Below are positions 46,852 to 56,347 of a DNA stretch of 64,000 bases, in pieces; position 1 is the stretch's first letter; every line of letters starts with the position of its first letter. This DNA comes from Porphyra umbilicalis (lineage: Eukaryota > Rhodophyta > Bangiophyceae > Bangiales > Bangiaceae). The notes under the pieces were generated by a model. The model was not told where the DNA came from. It saw only the letters and a program-made list of their open reading frames with translations, and ran no database searches. The position numbers and the translations under genes are program-made. The DNA is taken from the NCBI GenBank assembly GCA_002049455.2, contig KV918958.1, positions 44,487 through 108,486 on the forward strand, given 5' to 3'.

Positions 46852-47784
46852 ATGGCCCGCCTCTCCAGCGTCGCGCGCTCCGCTGCCGCCGCTGCGGCGG
46901 TCGGTCTGGCCATCACCACGCCCGCCACCGCGTCGGTGTCGATCGGCACCGACCCGTGCCGCGCCCTCACCCACTTCAACGTCTTTGCGCTGCGCGACTT
47001 TCACCTGGCGCGCTCCGAAGTGACGGGCCCCCTCGCTGTCGGCGGCAACGCCATCCTCCGCGGCTTCTCCGTCAATGCCGCCACGCCCTGCACGGCCGCC
47101 GCCGACACAGTGCCCGACTTGGCCCTCGCCGTTGGCGGCGTGCTGCATGCCGACCGCGGACAGATCAATGCGGGAGCCGTCACCGTCGGTGGGCACTACT
47201 ATGGAAGCCCCTCGGTCGGCCTCCGCTGCGCGCGGCACGTGTCGGGGGCGTTTGACTTTGAGGGCCTGGCGACGGAGGCGGTGGCCCACCACGCGGCCCT
47301 GTGCGCGACGCCAGTGGTGGACTGCAAGACCGCCATTGGCGCTGACGGGGGCGTCACGTTTGCCGTGACGGGCGGGAGCGACTTCGCCACGTGCGCGGTC
47401 GCTGTGGGGGATCTCAACCGCGCGAGCCGGGTGGCCATCACCGGCCGCTCAGCCAGGCAGGAGGTGGCTTTGAAGGTCTACGGCGGCCACCACTGGTCGA
47501 ACAAGACGCTCACGCTGACCAACGTGGCCTTTCATGGCTTTGTGTCGGAGCGCACGGTGCTCGCCGCGTGCAACCGCGTGCACATGGTGGTCATCAAGGA
47601 CGTTGGCCTGCCGTCGGCGGTCTCTGCGCCGCACACGGACTTGGTCGGCCCATCGGGGCACATCCGCGGCACGGTGATCGTACGCAGCGTGCGCGGGGGG
47701 ATGGAGTTCCGCCACGCGCCGGTGGCATGCGACGCGGCGGCGGCTGATGAGGTGCCGTCGCCATCGCCGGCTGTCGAGTGGTAG
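46852..47784 (+). CDS. Secreted choice-of-anchor-A domain protein
   Basis: 310 aa from ATG 46852 (AACAATGG). Residues 1 to about 27 are a signal peptide with an Ala-rich core. The rest is one choice-of-anchor-A domain: FNVFALRDFHLARSEVTGPL then AVGGNAILRGFSVN (about 42-75), a central AVGGVLHADRGQINAG...VGGHYYG segment, and the closing half with NVAFHGF and GPSGHIRGTVIVRS. In bacteria this beta-solenoid-like domain is found on secreted or wall-anchored proteins with varied anchors; here there is no hydrophobic C-terminus, so free secretion or wall association is likely. Function is unknown. Intronless, with a TATA-like box and a large palindrome upstream. Confidence 0.8.
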   Translation: MARLSSVARSAAAAAAVGLAITTPATASVSIGTDPCRALTHFNVFALRDFHLARSEVTGPLAVGGNAILRGFSVNAATPCTAAADTVPDLALAVGGVLHADRGQINAGAVTVGGHYYGSPSVGLRCARHVSGAFDFEGLATEAVAHHAALCATPVVDCKTAIGADGGVTFAVTGGSDFATCAVAVGDLNRASRVAITGRSARQEVALKVYGGHHWSNKTLTLTNVAFHGFVSERTVLAACNRVHMVVIKDVGLPSAVSAPHTDLVGPSGHIRGTVIVRSVRGGMEFRHAPVACDAAAADEVPSPSPAVEW

Positions 47785-48562
47785 GGCGGTCTGGCGGGTT
47801 GAGAGTGCATCGGGGGCAAATGAAGCCCCTGACGTGTAACATTGGGAGTCAATAACTGTAAAATCTTGCCATGGAGCTGTTTCTTTGCACCTGGCTGCGG
47901 CCGGCAACTTCCCTTTTGGCAGCTTCCCAGCCAGAAGCTGCCGTACACTCCGAGCAGCACACCGACAAATGGTGAATCATCACGAGGCCCGCGATCCTTT
48001 CTGCCTCCTCTCCCGCCGCATGCCTGGCGCCCGCGAATCCCCACGCGCCCCTTTGGGCCCATTCGACGGCAACTCAGCGGCCGTAAGGTGACCGAGCGCC
48101 ACCGCGGTGGATCGGCAGATCCCCGCCGCGCCTTCTTTTATCGCGCCGCCACCTCCGCCGTAAATTGTCCTGGCCGCCGGAGCGGTGCCAAGTCAGTCGC
48201 TTGTGGGCGCCACTGGTGATGACCTCATCCCCCGGTTCGCTGATGATGGTGGGCGGGATGCGGGGAGAAAAATGAGGGGTCCCCGCCTGTCACGGGCAAT
48301 GGGTCCGACAAGCCGTCGCCTCCGTCACCGCCGTTGCCACCGTGCCGGAATCGATGACGTGGGCGATAGAGATGTACTGGGAGGTTGCCTATCATCTGAC
48401 CTTTTATGAACAAACAAACACAGAGAAATAGAGTGTGGAGGAGTCATAGCGCAAAAGATACATTTTTATCAAGCTGATAACGTAGCGGAATATGTTCTGT
48501 TAAGGAAAGTGTGGCCTGACCTCTTTGTTTTTGTCTTTTATTGCGTCATTGTGTCTCCCCTA
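47785..48562. other. Spacer 3' of choice-of-anchor-A gene
   Basis: About 780 bp with no gene recognised; composition shifts to AT-rich after about 48400. Confidence 0.5.
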
Positions 48563-48698
48563 TACAGCCGTTCTCCCAAAAATCCCGCACTCCAACTGTT
48601 GCAAAAGAGTTCCAAATCGGCCTCTACGACCCCGCAGACGCCGATTGGAAACTCTGTTGCAACAGTTGGAGTGCGGGATTTTTGAGAGAACGGCTGTA
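48563..48698. mobile_element. Hairpin MITE, family A, copy 2
   Basis: 136 bp, same ends (TACAGCCGTTCTCCC ... GAGAGAACGGCTGTA) and same length as the copy at 18844-18979, with somewhat more arm mismatches. TA dinucleotides flank it as expected for a Tc1/mariner-type target. Confidence 0.85.
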
Positions 48699-49950
48699 GG
48701 CCCGAAATCGGGCGGATCGGTGCCCTACACCTGATCTGTAAGGGCGGTTCCAACAATAGCCGTTTGGAACCTTAAATTATTCCCAAATGGCTTGCGCGTG
48801 GCGGCCTCTGATTGGATCCACGACGCGTCCCCATAGCCCTGCTGAAACGAGCCAGGACTTACGGCAGGAGGGGGGCTAAAGTGGGCTACTGTTGCGAACA
48901 TATGCCGACAGGATCCGGAAACCTCGTTCCGCGAGTCATGCGCATTCGAACCGGCTTTCACGATGGAATGTGGTCGCCCACCGTGTTGCAGGCCACTTCA
49001 AGGTGAATGTGGTCGAGATTGGTTCTGCGGCGCGATCTCCGACGCTGACGTCTACGAGCGTTGTTAAATGCGTGACACGCAGCGGTTTCCAACAGCCATT
49101 TTAGCCCCAATACAGCTGTCTGCCTCCAATAGCCAGCCGATTGGGCTCAAATCGGCCTGCCACGACAGCGCCAGAGGGCACGAATATGGCCTGCGGCGTG
49201 TGATTTGGGGCCGCAACATGCCACGGACGCTTCGGCCGCACGACGTCGGCTCTAGACCGGATTTCCCGTCGCCACAGTGCGTGTGCGTAGCGGGCGCTTC
49301 CGTCGAGCACGACGTGGAAGGCTCTCGTCGGTCGGCACGCGGGTCCATGCCCACCACACGTTGCACATGCCATCGAAGAAGTGTGTCAGAAACCGTTGCT
49401 CGTACGCAGGATCAGCACGACCCGTGGAACGGTCATGACGTTTTCTTGCTGGCGTCCGTGTCTCGCGCTCATCCCGATATTTCGTGCGAGATGCGACGGC
49501 TGCTCTTCTGTGAGTGACAGCCAATCAGTTTGATGATGGCATGCGTGATCTCCTCGTAGGAGTGGGTCATTGAGCTGACAGGGGCGACAAATGACGGCGT
49601 CCCTCCCGTGCGAAACGCGTTGTGCCACTTGTGTGTGGGTTTTCTGGTCGTGCGGCCCCCGCGTGTGACAACGGACCGGCGTGTCCTTTGACCTGCAAGC
49701 GATCCCTTCATTCACGATCAGGCGGTCCCTTGACCAACAGGTGCGTCCACTGGCATGTGAGCGGCACCGTGTGGTGTCGCCTGCTCACCGGACTCAGTCT
49801 GTCGCAAAGCCGACGCCCCCGCCGCAACCGCGTCCCCCCACGCAGCCTCACCTTTCTCCGCACCGCGCGCCCTCCCGCACCTCACCCCTCCCCGCACGCT
49901 CAACCCTGCCCTCACCGTGACGCACCCGACGGCTTGCACCTCGACCGTGC
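48699..49950. other. Gene-free flank of the Harbinger-type block
   Basis: No recognised gene in 1.25 kb. It probably contains the 5' leader of the 49951 gene and perhaps the element end, but I could not find terminal inverted repeats. Confidence 0.4.
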
Positions 49951-52581
49951 ATGGAGGGCGCCGCCAACCTAGGCGCCGGTCGTGGCGGCGCCGTTCCTAT
50001 CTCCGTGGAGCAGCTGGAGCGCATTGTCGAGGCGTGCGCGTGCGCGACGCGGGCTCGTGCAGCCGCTGCGGCCGCTTCAGCAGCGGCGCGGCACGCTGCC
50101 GCAGAGCAGAAGCGGGATCGGGAGCGCGCCAAGGATCGAGCTATGGCCATTGAGGCCGGAGACGACGCTGCGCAGAAGCACGTGCTCCAGCTTCGCCGAG
50201 CGGCCGTTGTCGGGCGCGTCGCTGGCGCTGCTGCGCTCGCCAAGAAGGAGGCGGGCGTGGTAGCCAAGGAGGAGGAGATGGCGGCCGCCACCGGGGAACA
50301 AGAGGCGGCCGCCAAGGGGGAGGAGATGGCGGCCGCCACCGGGAAGCCAGAGGCGGCCGCCAAGGAGGAGGAGATGGCGGTCGCCACGGAACCAGAGGCG
50401 GCCGCCAAGAAAGAGGAGACGGCGGCCGCCTGCGGGGAACCGAAGGTGGCGGCCAAGGTGGAGGTGATGGCGGCCGCCACCTGGGAACCAGAGGCGGCCG
50501 CCAAGGACGAGGAGATGGCGGCCGCCAGCGGGGAACCGGAGGCGGCCGCCAAGGAGGAGGTGATGGCGGCCGCCACCTGGGAACCAGAGGCGGCCGCCAA
50601 GGTAGAGGAGATGGCGGTCGCCACGGAACCAGAGGCGGCCGCCAAGAAAGAGGAGACGGCGGCCGCCTGCGGGGAACCGAAGGTGGCGGCCAAGGTGGAG
50701 GTGATGGCGGCCGCCACCTGGGAACCAGAGGCGGCCGCCAAGGACGAGGAGATGGCGGCCGCCAGCGGGGAACCGGAGGCGGCCGCCAAGGAGGAGGAGA
50801 TGGCGGCCGCCACCTGGGAACCAGAGGCGGCCGCCAAGGTAGAGGAGATGGCGGCCGCCACGGAACCAGAGGCGGCCGCCAAGGAGGAGGAGATGGCGGC
50901 CGCCAGCGGGGAACCGGAGGCGGCCGCCATGAACGAGCGGTACTTGTCGCTGTCTTCACCGCCCTCCGCTTTGTCATCGGAGTACAGCAGCAGCAGCGCA
51001 TCGGGGTCGTGCTACTGTCCCTCTCACGATTCGGATGCCACCGACGAGAGGAGCGCGTCGCAGGACAGCGGGGACAGCACCATGTCAGGATTGACGGGTG
51101 TTGTATGCTACGCCGAGAGTGGCGACTCAGAGACGAGTACGAGGTCTTCATACTCTTCAGACTCCGAGTATGTTCCATCCCCCAACGCGGAGGAGGAGGA
51201 CGGCAGCTCCGAAGACGACGACGACGCGGCGTACTCGGCGGCTGCCGTCGTCTCCATGACCGACACGGTGGTGACTTCGCGTTTTGTCGCAGTTGTGGCG
51301 TCGGCGTCGTCACTGTCAGCGGCCACTGTTGATGGCTGTGCGGCTGCCGGCCTCGCCGAGGCAAGCACGGCCGTAGATGCGCGGGCCGCGGCCGTGCTGG
51401 CCTCGACGAGGCCGGCGGAAACGGCCTCGGGCAAGGCCGACATGGTCCCCGCTGCGGCGAAGGCGGTGCACTGCGCGCAATACGTCGCCGACGTATGGAC
51501 GATTGATTGGGAGACTGCTTTCGAGGAATACGCGGCGGACCTCGAGCGGGTTGCGATCCAGAAGCGGGCCGACGCTGACGGCGCCGCGGCTGTTGCAGTG
51601 GAGCTCGCCGCTGCGCGAGTGGCGGCGACTCGGGAGTCGGCCGCCGCTGCACTGCTATCTCGTTTTGAGGCCGAGAGCCGCGCGGCAGCCGCGGGACCCG
51701 CTTGGCGCGTAAGTATGGCGCCCGAGGAGGCCGCGAAGGCACCCACCGCAGCGGCCGCTTTCAAAGCGCATGCGGCCTCCTCGGCCGCCACCGCACCGTC
51801 TACTATGCTTCCAGAGGAGACTGACACGTCGGCGGCCGTCGAAGCGGCCGCTGGCACGTCGGCGGCCGCCCCAGTGGCCGCTGGCATGCTGGCGGCGATG
51901 GCGTGTCGTTGCACGAATGGATCGTCGGCGACGCCGTGCGCGCTGCGTATGGACGTGCTCGACGGCATGCGCGTAGACGTGACGCCGTGCGCGCTGCGTA
52001 TGGACGTGCTCGACGGCATGCGCGTAGACGTGGTGTCTGACGTGAGTCGTGCGGCCTCGTCGTGCTTTGTCGACGCGGCCGCAACACCCCTCGGCGGCGC
52101 GGCCGCGTCGCGCTCTGGCGACGCGGCCGCAGCACCCCTCGGCAGCGCGGCCGCATCCATCTTTGGCGGCGCGGCCGCGTCGCTCTTTGGCGATGCGGCC
52201 GCCACGCCCCTTGGTGGCGCGGCCGCGTCGCACTTTGGCGGCGCGGCCGCGTCTCCCGTTGGCGGCGCGGCCGCGTCGCGCTCTGGTGACACGGCCGCAA
52301 CATCCCTCGGCGGCGCGGCCGCGTCGCACTTTGGCGGAGCGGCCGCGTCGCCCCTTGGCGGCGCGGCCACCACGCCCTTTGGCGGCGCGGCCGCGTCGTA
52401 CTTCGGCGGCGCGGCCGCGTCGCCCCTTGGCGGGGCGGCCGTAGAGCGACGGGGAGAACAGGAAGTGGACGATGGGTGGTACATGAATGGCGACACAGGC
52501 GGCACGCCTGAGGACTTTGCGCGTCGCCAGCACTTGCGCGATATGGTGAAGCGGCGGTCGCGAATGTCTTCTTCTCAGTAG
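49951..52581 (+). CDS. Ala-rich repeat protein of Harbinger-type block
   Basis: 876 aa, single exon, ATG at 49951 (GTGCATGGAG). Residues 13-105 are a charged, likely coiled-coil head (SVEQLERIVEACACATRARA onward). Residues about 107-327 are tandem repeats close to EPEAAAKEEEMAAATG, with a 237-bp higher-order duplication. An acidic Ser-rich segment follows (about 335-440), then Ala-rich helices, a 17-residue duplication (TPCALRMDVLDGMRVDV twice), and residues about 708-830 made of an eight-residue GGAAASxF/L unit. The basic end is VKRRSRMSSSQ. No known domain. A hairpin flanked by T runs, shared with two neighbours, lies 57 bp after the stop. A structural or DNA-associated accessory protein of a mobile element is possible, but that is inference from context. 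Confidence 0.5.
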   Translation: MEGAANLGAGRGGAVPISVEQLERIVEACACATRARAAAAAASAAARHAAAEQKRDRERAKDRAMAIEAGDDAAQKHVLQLRRAAVVGRVAGAAALAKKEAGVVAKEEEMAAATGEQEAAAKGEEMAAATGKPEAAAKEEEMAVATEPEAAAKKEETAAACGEPKVAAKVEVMAAATWEPEAAAKDEEMAAASGEPEAAAKEEVMAAATWEPEAAAKVEEMAVATEPEAAAKKEETAAACGEPKVAAKVEVMAAATWEPEAAAKDEEMAAASGEPEAAAKEEEMAAATWEPEAAAKVEEMAAATEPEAAAKEEEMAAASGEPEAAAMNERYLSLSSPPSALSSEYSSSSASGSCYCPSHDSDATDERSASQDSGDSTMSGLTGVVCYAESGDSETSTRSSYSSDSEYVPSPNAEEEDGSSEDDDDAAYSAAAVVSMTDTVVTSRFVAVVASASSLSAATVDGCAAAGLAEASTAVDARAAAVLASTRPAETASGKADMVPAAAKAVHCAQYVADVWTIDWETAFEEYAADLERVAIQKRADADGAAAVAVELAAARVAATRESAAAALLSRFEAESRAAAAGPAWRVSMAPEEAAKAPTAAAAFKAHAASSAATAPSTMLPEETDTSAAVEAAAGTSAAAPVAAGMLAAMACRCTNGSSATPCALRMDVLDGMRVDVTPCALRMDVLDGMRVDVVSDVSRAASSCFVDAAATPLGGAAASRSGDAAAAPLGSAAASIFGGAAASLFGDAAATPLGGAAASHFGGAAASPVGGAAASRSGDTAATSLGGAAASHFGGAAASPLGGAATTPFGGAAASYFGGAAASPLGGAAVERRGEQEVDDGWYMNGDTGGTPEDFARRQHLRDMVKRRSRMSSSQ

Positions 52582-52635
52582 TTTTCTGTAGCTGTCTATA
52601 TGTACGTATGTAGAGCACGTACGTGGTGCAACAAA

Positions 52636-52674
52636 GAGGTTTTTTTTCCCTTCCTCGAAGGTTTTTTTCCTCAT
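52636..52674 (+). ncRNA. ENE-like 3' element, copy 1
   Basis: In the sense direction of the 49951 gene: GAGG, T8 (52640-52647), hairpin CCTTC-CTC-GAAGG (52649-52661), T7, CCTC. GAGG can pair with CCTC to close a helix around a symmetric U-rich internal loop. Copies 2 and 3 keep this plan with different hairpins. Confidence 0.5.
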
Positions 52675-54880
52675 GTGCTTGCCTGGGTATGGGGGCATGG
52701 CATGGGCTGCCGAGCTCAGTCTCTGGTCGTCCGCCACGCACCCCCGCTGGTGCCCACCACGGCGGGCGATAAGGCGACGCGATTCGCGCTACCCAACGGG
52801 GTCAGCGCGCGCAGGCTCGCGCACTGGCGGCGCCTCGAGGGCACCGCACCGCCGCGCGGGGACCAGGCATGGCGCCACCCGCGGCATCGTCGGCGCTGGG
52901 AGTCGGGTCCCAGGGTCGACCGGCGGCGGCCGGTGCAGCTCCGGTGAGCTGTGGACGCGGTGCGCGTGGCGGTGGTGGCAGTGGCACGTTTCCCGCGGGG
53001 CCTCGGACCTGCGCGCGCGCGTGCCGCGCGTCGGTGGCGCCGCAGGCACGCCTCTGTCAGCGCCGCCGCCGGTCGCGGCAGCACCATGCGCGGGCTCACA
53101 CCTCCCTGGCCCCCGTCACAGTGATGCGACACTTAAGACAGCTCTCTGCGCGGCCTTTGGGGGGTGTGCATGTGTCGTGGTGGCCGCGCGCCTGTGGTGC
53201 GTGCTAGCGGTGTTCCGATGCGCGGGCCGCTGCGCGGCGGTGGCGCCCGTCCGTGGCAGGCGCTTGTATGCGCGTCAGGGGCGCCCCGTCAGGAGTGTCA
53301 AAAAAGGCTAACATCCTATCTCGCGCTAATCGCCTTCTCGCACCAATCACATTCACGCGCACGTGAAGGCGACTCAGGAGCAGCCAATGACGTCCTTTCA
53401 TGAGGAGTCCGCGTCGCGCGTGCGGCGGCGGCTGCGTCTGGGGTGTTGCCTGCGAGCAGCCGCGTGGCATGCGGTGGTGCCGACTGAGTGGACTTGCCTG
53501 GCGCCTGTCGGCGGCGTTGTCCGAGGGACATCGCCCAGAAACAGAGCTACGGCTGACGCGTTGGCGTGTTAGCATTCATGACAGCGAGGACAGGTGCATA
53601 TCTCCGTGTTCGTGGCCCCCGTTTTGAGAGTGAATCAGCAGCATCCAGGCCGCGGCGGCGACTTGACTTCTGTCCGTGGGCTCGAATCAGAATTGGGGAA
53701 CCGCCGAGTGTCGTCTCTCTGACCACTGAGCAGCGCGAGGAACTCGGTGAAAGCGAGCAGCTGGGGAGCACCACATGAGAAGTGTGGCGGTGGCCGTCGA
53801 CGCGACGTTTGGGAAAGCACAGCAGCCTCGACACGCGGCAGATTTTCGACTCGAGATGCCCCCCCCGATGTGAGGATCAGCATCTGTGCTCCGCTGACAG
53901 GCCGCAATGTGATGAGCGCGCCGCGCGCCAGGTGGCAGGCAGCCAACGCTTCAATGGCATCACCTGCCGATGGGGCGGGAGCGTCCTTGCATCTATGATG
54001 TGCGTCAGACTTGACCGTAGCGACTATTCATTGGATGATCGCGGCTGTCGAGGTGAACGCCGTCACAGTCGAGATTTTCAGATGCGTGTTTACAGAAAGA
54101 AATCTTCAGGTGGCACGTATCGGGCCAATGAAAATGCCTCGCTGACGGCCCTCCAACGACCGGGAGGACTGCTTTGTGCCTGTTTCTGGGATGGGCGACC
54201 GACACTGTCCCGGGGAGCGGAAATTGCGGATGGCGCCCAGCGCGTAGGAGCCACGGCAGCAGGCCCCCTGTTTGGCAGGTTCTTTTGAGACACCACTCGC
54301 ACGGAGCTGTGTCTGGCGAGCACGTGGGTGGGGTGGCGTGCTCTGTGTGGTGGTGGTCTGGGAGGCGGGCGGTGCTGACGCAGCCGCCCCTGCAGAGGGC
54401 GGGGGGCGTGCAACGTGCTCTCATGAGGGCGAACCCCGCGACCTTGACAGCCACCGGCGTCGTGGGGCGCCTCGAACGGTTTCGTGACGTCTGGCTCCCC
54501 GACACGCTGGCTGCGTGGTTCAGACTCTTTTGTAACCCCGCGACCTTGACAGCCACCGGCGTCGTGGGGCGCCTCAAACGGTTGCGTGACGTCTGGCTCT
54601 CCGACACGCTGGCTGCGCAGTTCAGACTCTTTTGGGGTCGAGGTTGGATGGTGCCATCCCGTCCCGATACGAACCTGTGGCTGATCTCACCGCGGACGGC
54701 CACCCCGTCGTTCCCCCCCCCCCACCCGCCCCCGTCCCGACACCCTGGCACCCACCGGCAGGCCTGCTAACACACGCGCGCGCACCGTACCTGTACACCC
54801 TTCACACCTGTACGCCCTTGCCGCATATGGTGACCCCCCCCCGGACCGGTTGTGTGGGTCGAACGCTGCCCTGAGCGGTG
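52675..54880. other. Intergenic stretch with 102-bp tandem duplication
   Basis: No supported gene. A direct tandem duplication occupies 54432-54533 and 54534-54635 (AACCCCGCGACCTTGACAGC...). The rest shows only composition-driven open frames. Confidence 0.55.
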
Positions 54881-56297
54881 ATGGCAACGTTTGGCGGCGG
54901 GGCGCCGCCACCGCCACCTCCCCCGCCCCCGCCGCCGCCTCCCCCGCCCCCACCGCCGCGCCAGCCACTGTCGTCGCGTATCAGCAAGACGGAGCGGCGA
55001 CGGGGGCTGCGGCAACTTTGCACGATGTGTCGCCGCGCGAGGGAAATCGGACCAGACCACCCCCTGTGCCCGGCCACGTGCCCGTGCTCGTGGGCGGCGC
55101 GCTCTACAACACGCGCGTCGAGCGCGGCGTCGCAGCCGCCGCCGTTGCAGCAGCTGCCGCCAGCGCCGCCGCCAGGGCAGCCGCAGCAGCCGCTGCTGTG
55201 GCCGCCCGGTGCGCCGCCTTTGACTTACCACCCCGGCCAGCCGTACCTCTTCCCGCCATCACTTTACCACCCCCCGTACGCCAACCCCCCCCCCGTTTCC
55301 TATCCTCCCGGCGTGCCGTACGGGGTACCCTCCCCCTTCCTAAGTCCCTTGCCATTCTCTCCCCCGCAGCCGTCGCAACCGTTGCAAGCGGCTCTTCCCC
55401 CTCTCGAGACGCGTACGTTGCTGGAGCCCCCGGAGCTGCGGCCGCCGCAGCGGCCGCTGTCTCCTCATCTGGCGCCGCCGCTGTCGCCGGGGCTCGAGCG
55501 GCCGCCATCGCCACTTCGCCGCGGCCGCTGACGCCGACGACGCAGCGGCATCCGCCTCCCTCTCGCGCGCCGCCGCAGCCGCCAGCGCCCGAGCGGCCGC
55601 CATCGTCTCACGGTCGGCCGCAGACGACGGCGCCCGAGCCGCCGCCATCGCCTGGCAGGCGGCCGCAGACGCCGGTGCTCGAGCGGCCGCCTTCGCATCG
55701 CGGGCGGCCGCGGATGCCGGCGCCCCAGCGGCCGCCTTCGCCGCCTCGCGAGCTGCCGCAGACGCCGGCGCTTCAGCGGCCGCCTTCGCCTCGCGGGCTG
55801 CCGCAGACGCCGGCGCTCCAGCGGCCGCCTTCCCCTCGCGGGCGGCCGCAGAAGCCGGCGCCCCATTGGCCGCCTTCGCTTCGCGGCCGGCCGCAAACGC
55901 CGTCGTGGGTGCGGCCGCTGACGTCCTCGCCAACGCGGACGTCCCCGCCGACGCGGACGTGGCGCCGGCGACCGGATCCGCCGCGGCCGCCCACGCCCGA
56001 ATGGCTGCGGCCGACGACACCGGGGCAGCGGGGACCGTGGAACATGCCTTTACTCAATCAACCTATCCTTCACACTCGGACCGCGGCGGGTCTGCCAATG
56101 GAGATTCGCGTGCCTACGTGGCCAATCAAGCCCTACGTGCCGAACCAAGTCTTCTACACGCCGGAGCCGCTGCCGCCGTCGGAGGAAGACCAAGGAACGA
56201 CGACGTCCTGGAGGAGGAGGAAGAGGACGTCTTCCCGGACGAGGCGAGGCGGGAGCACCGGGCTCCCTCGCGCGACCGGTCTCCAGCGCCGCAGTAG
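54881..56297 (+). pseudogene. Pro-rich repeat protein with Cys/His motif, frames broken
   Basis: From ATG 54881 (MATFGGG, then polyproline) a frame runs to 55531. It contains a compact Cys/His cluster, LCTMCRRAREIGPDHPLCPATC, that looks metal-binding, and Pro/Tyr-rich sequence. Near 55500 the phase changes within a minisatellite whose units of about 42-45 bp encode QRPPSPRGRPQTPAL-like repeats to about 55920. A further part reads MEIRVPTWPIKPYVPNQVFY and then, after another phase change near 56205, DVLEEEEEDVFPDEARR to the stop at 56297. Continuity of style across the phase changes suggests indels in one gene, or introns I cannot define. The stop is 51 bp before the Myb-like gene. Confidence 0.4.
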
Positions 56298-56347
56298 GTG
56301 CCTCGGCGGCCGCTTTCGCCGGCGTACGAGCGGCGGCCGCCGCACCA

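Noticed and set aside
50141..51742. Long antisense frame over the 49951 gene
   Set aside because: The repeat DNA is open on both strands; the plus frame has the ATG in good context, balanced N-terminus and downstream 3' element.
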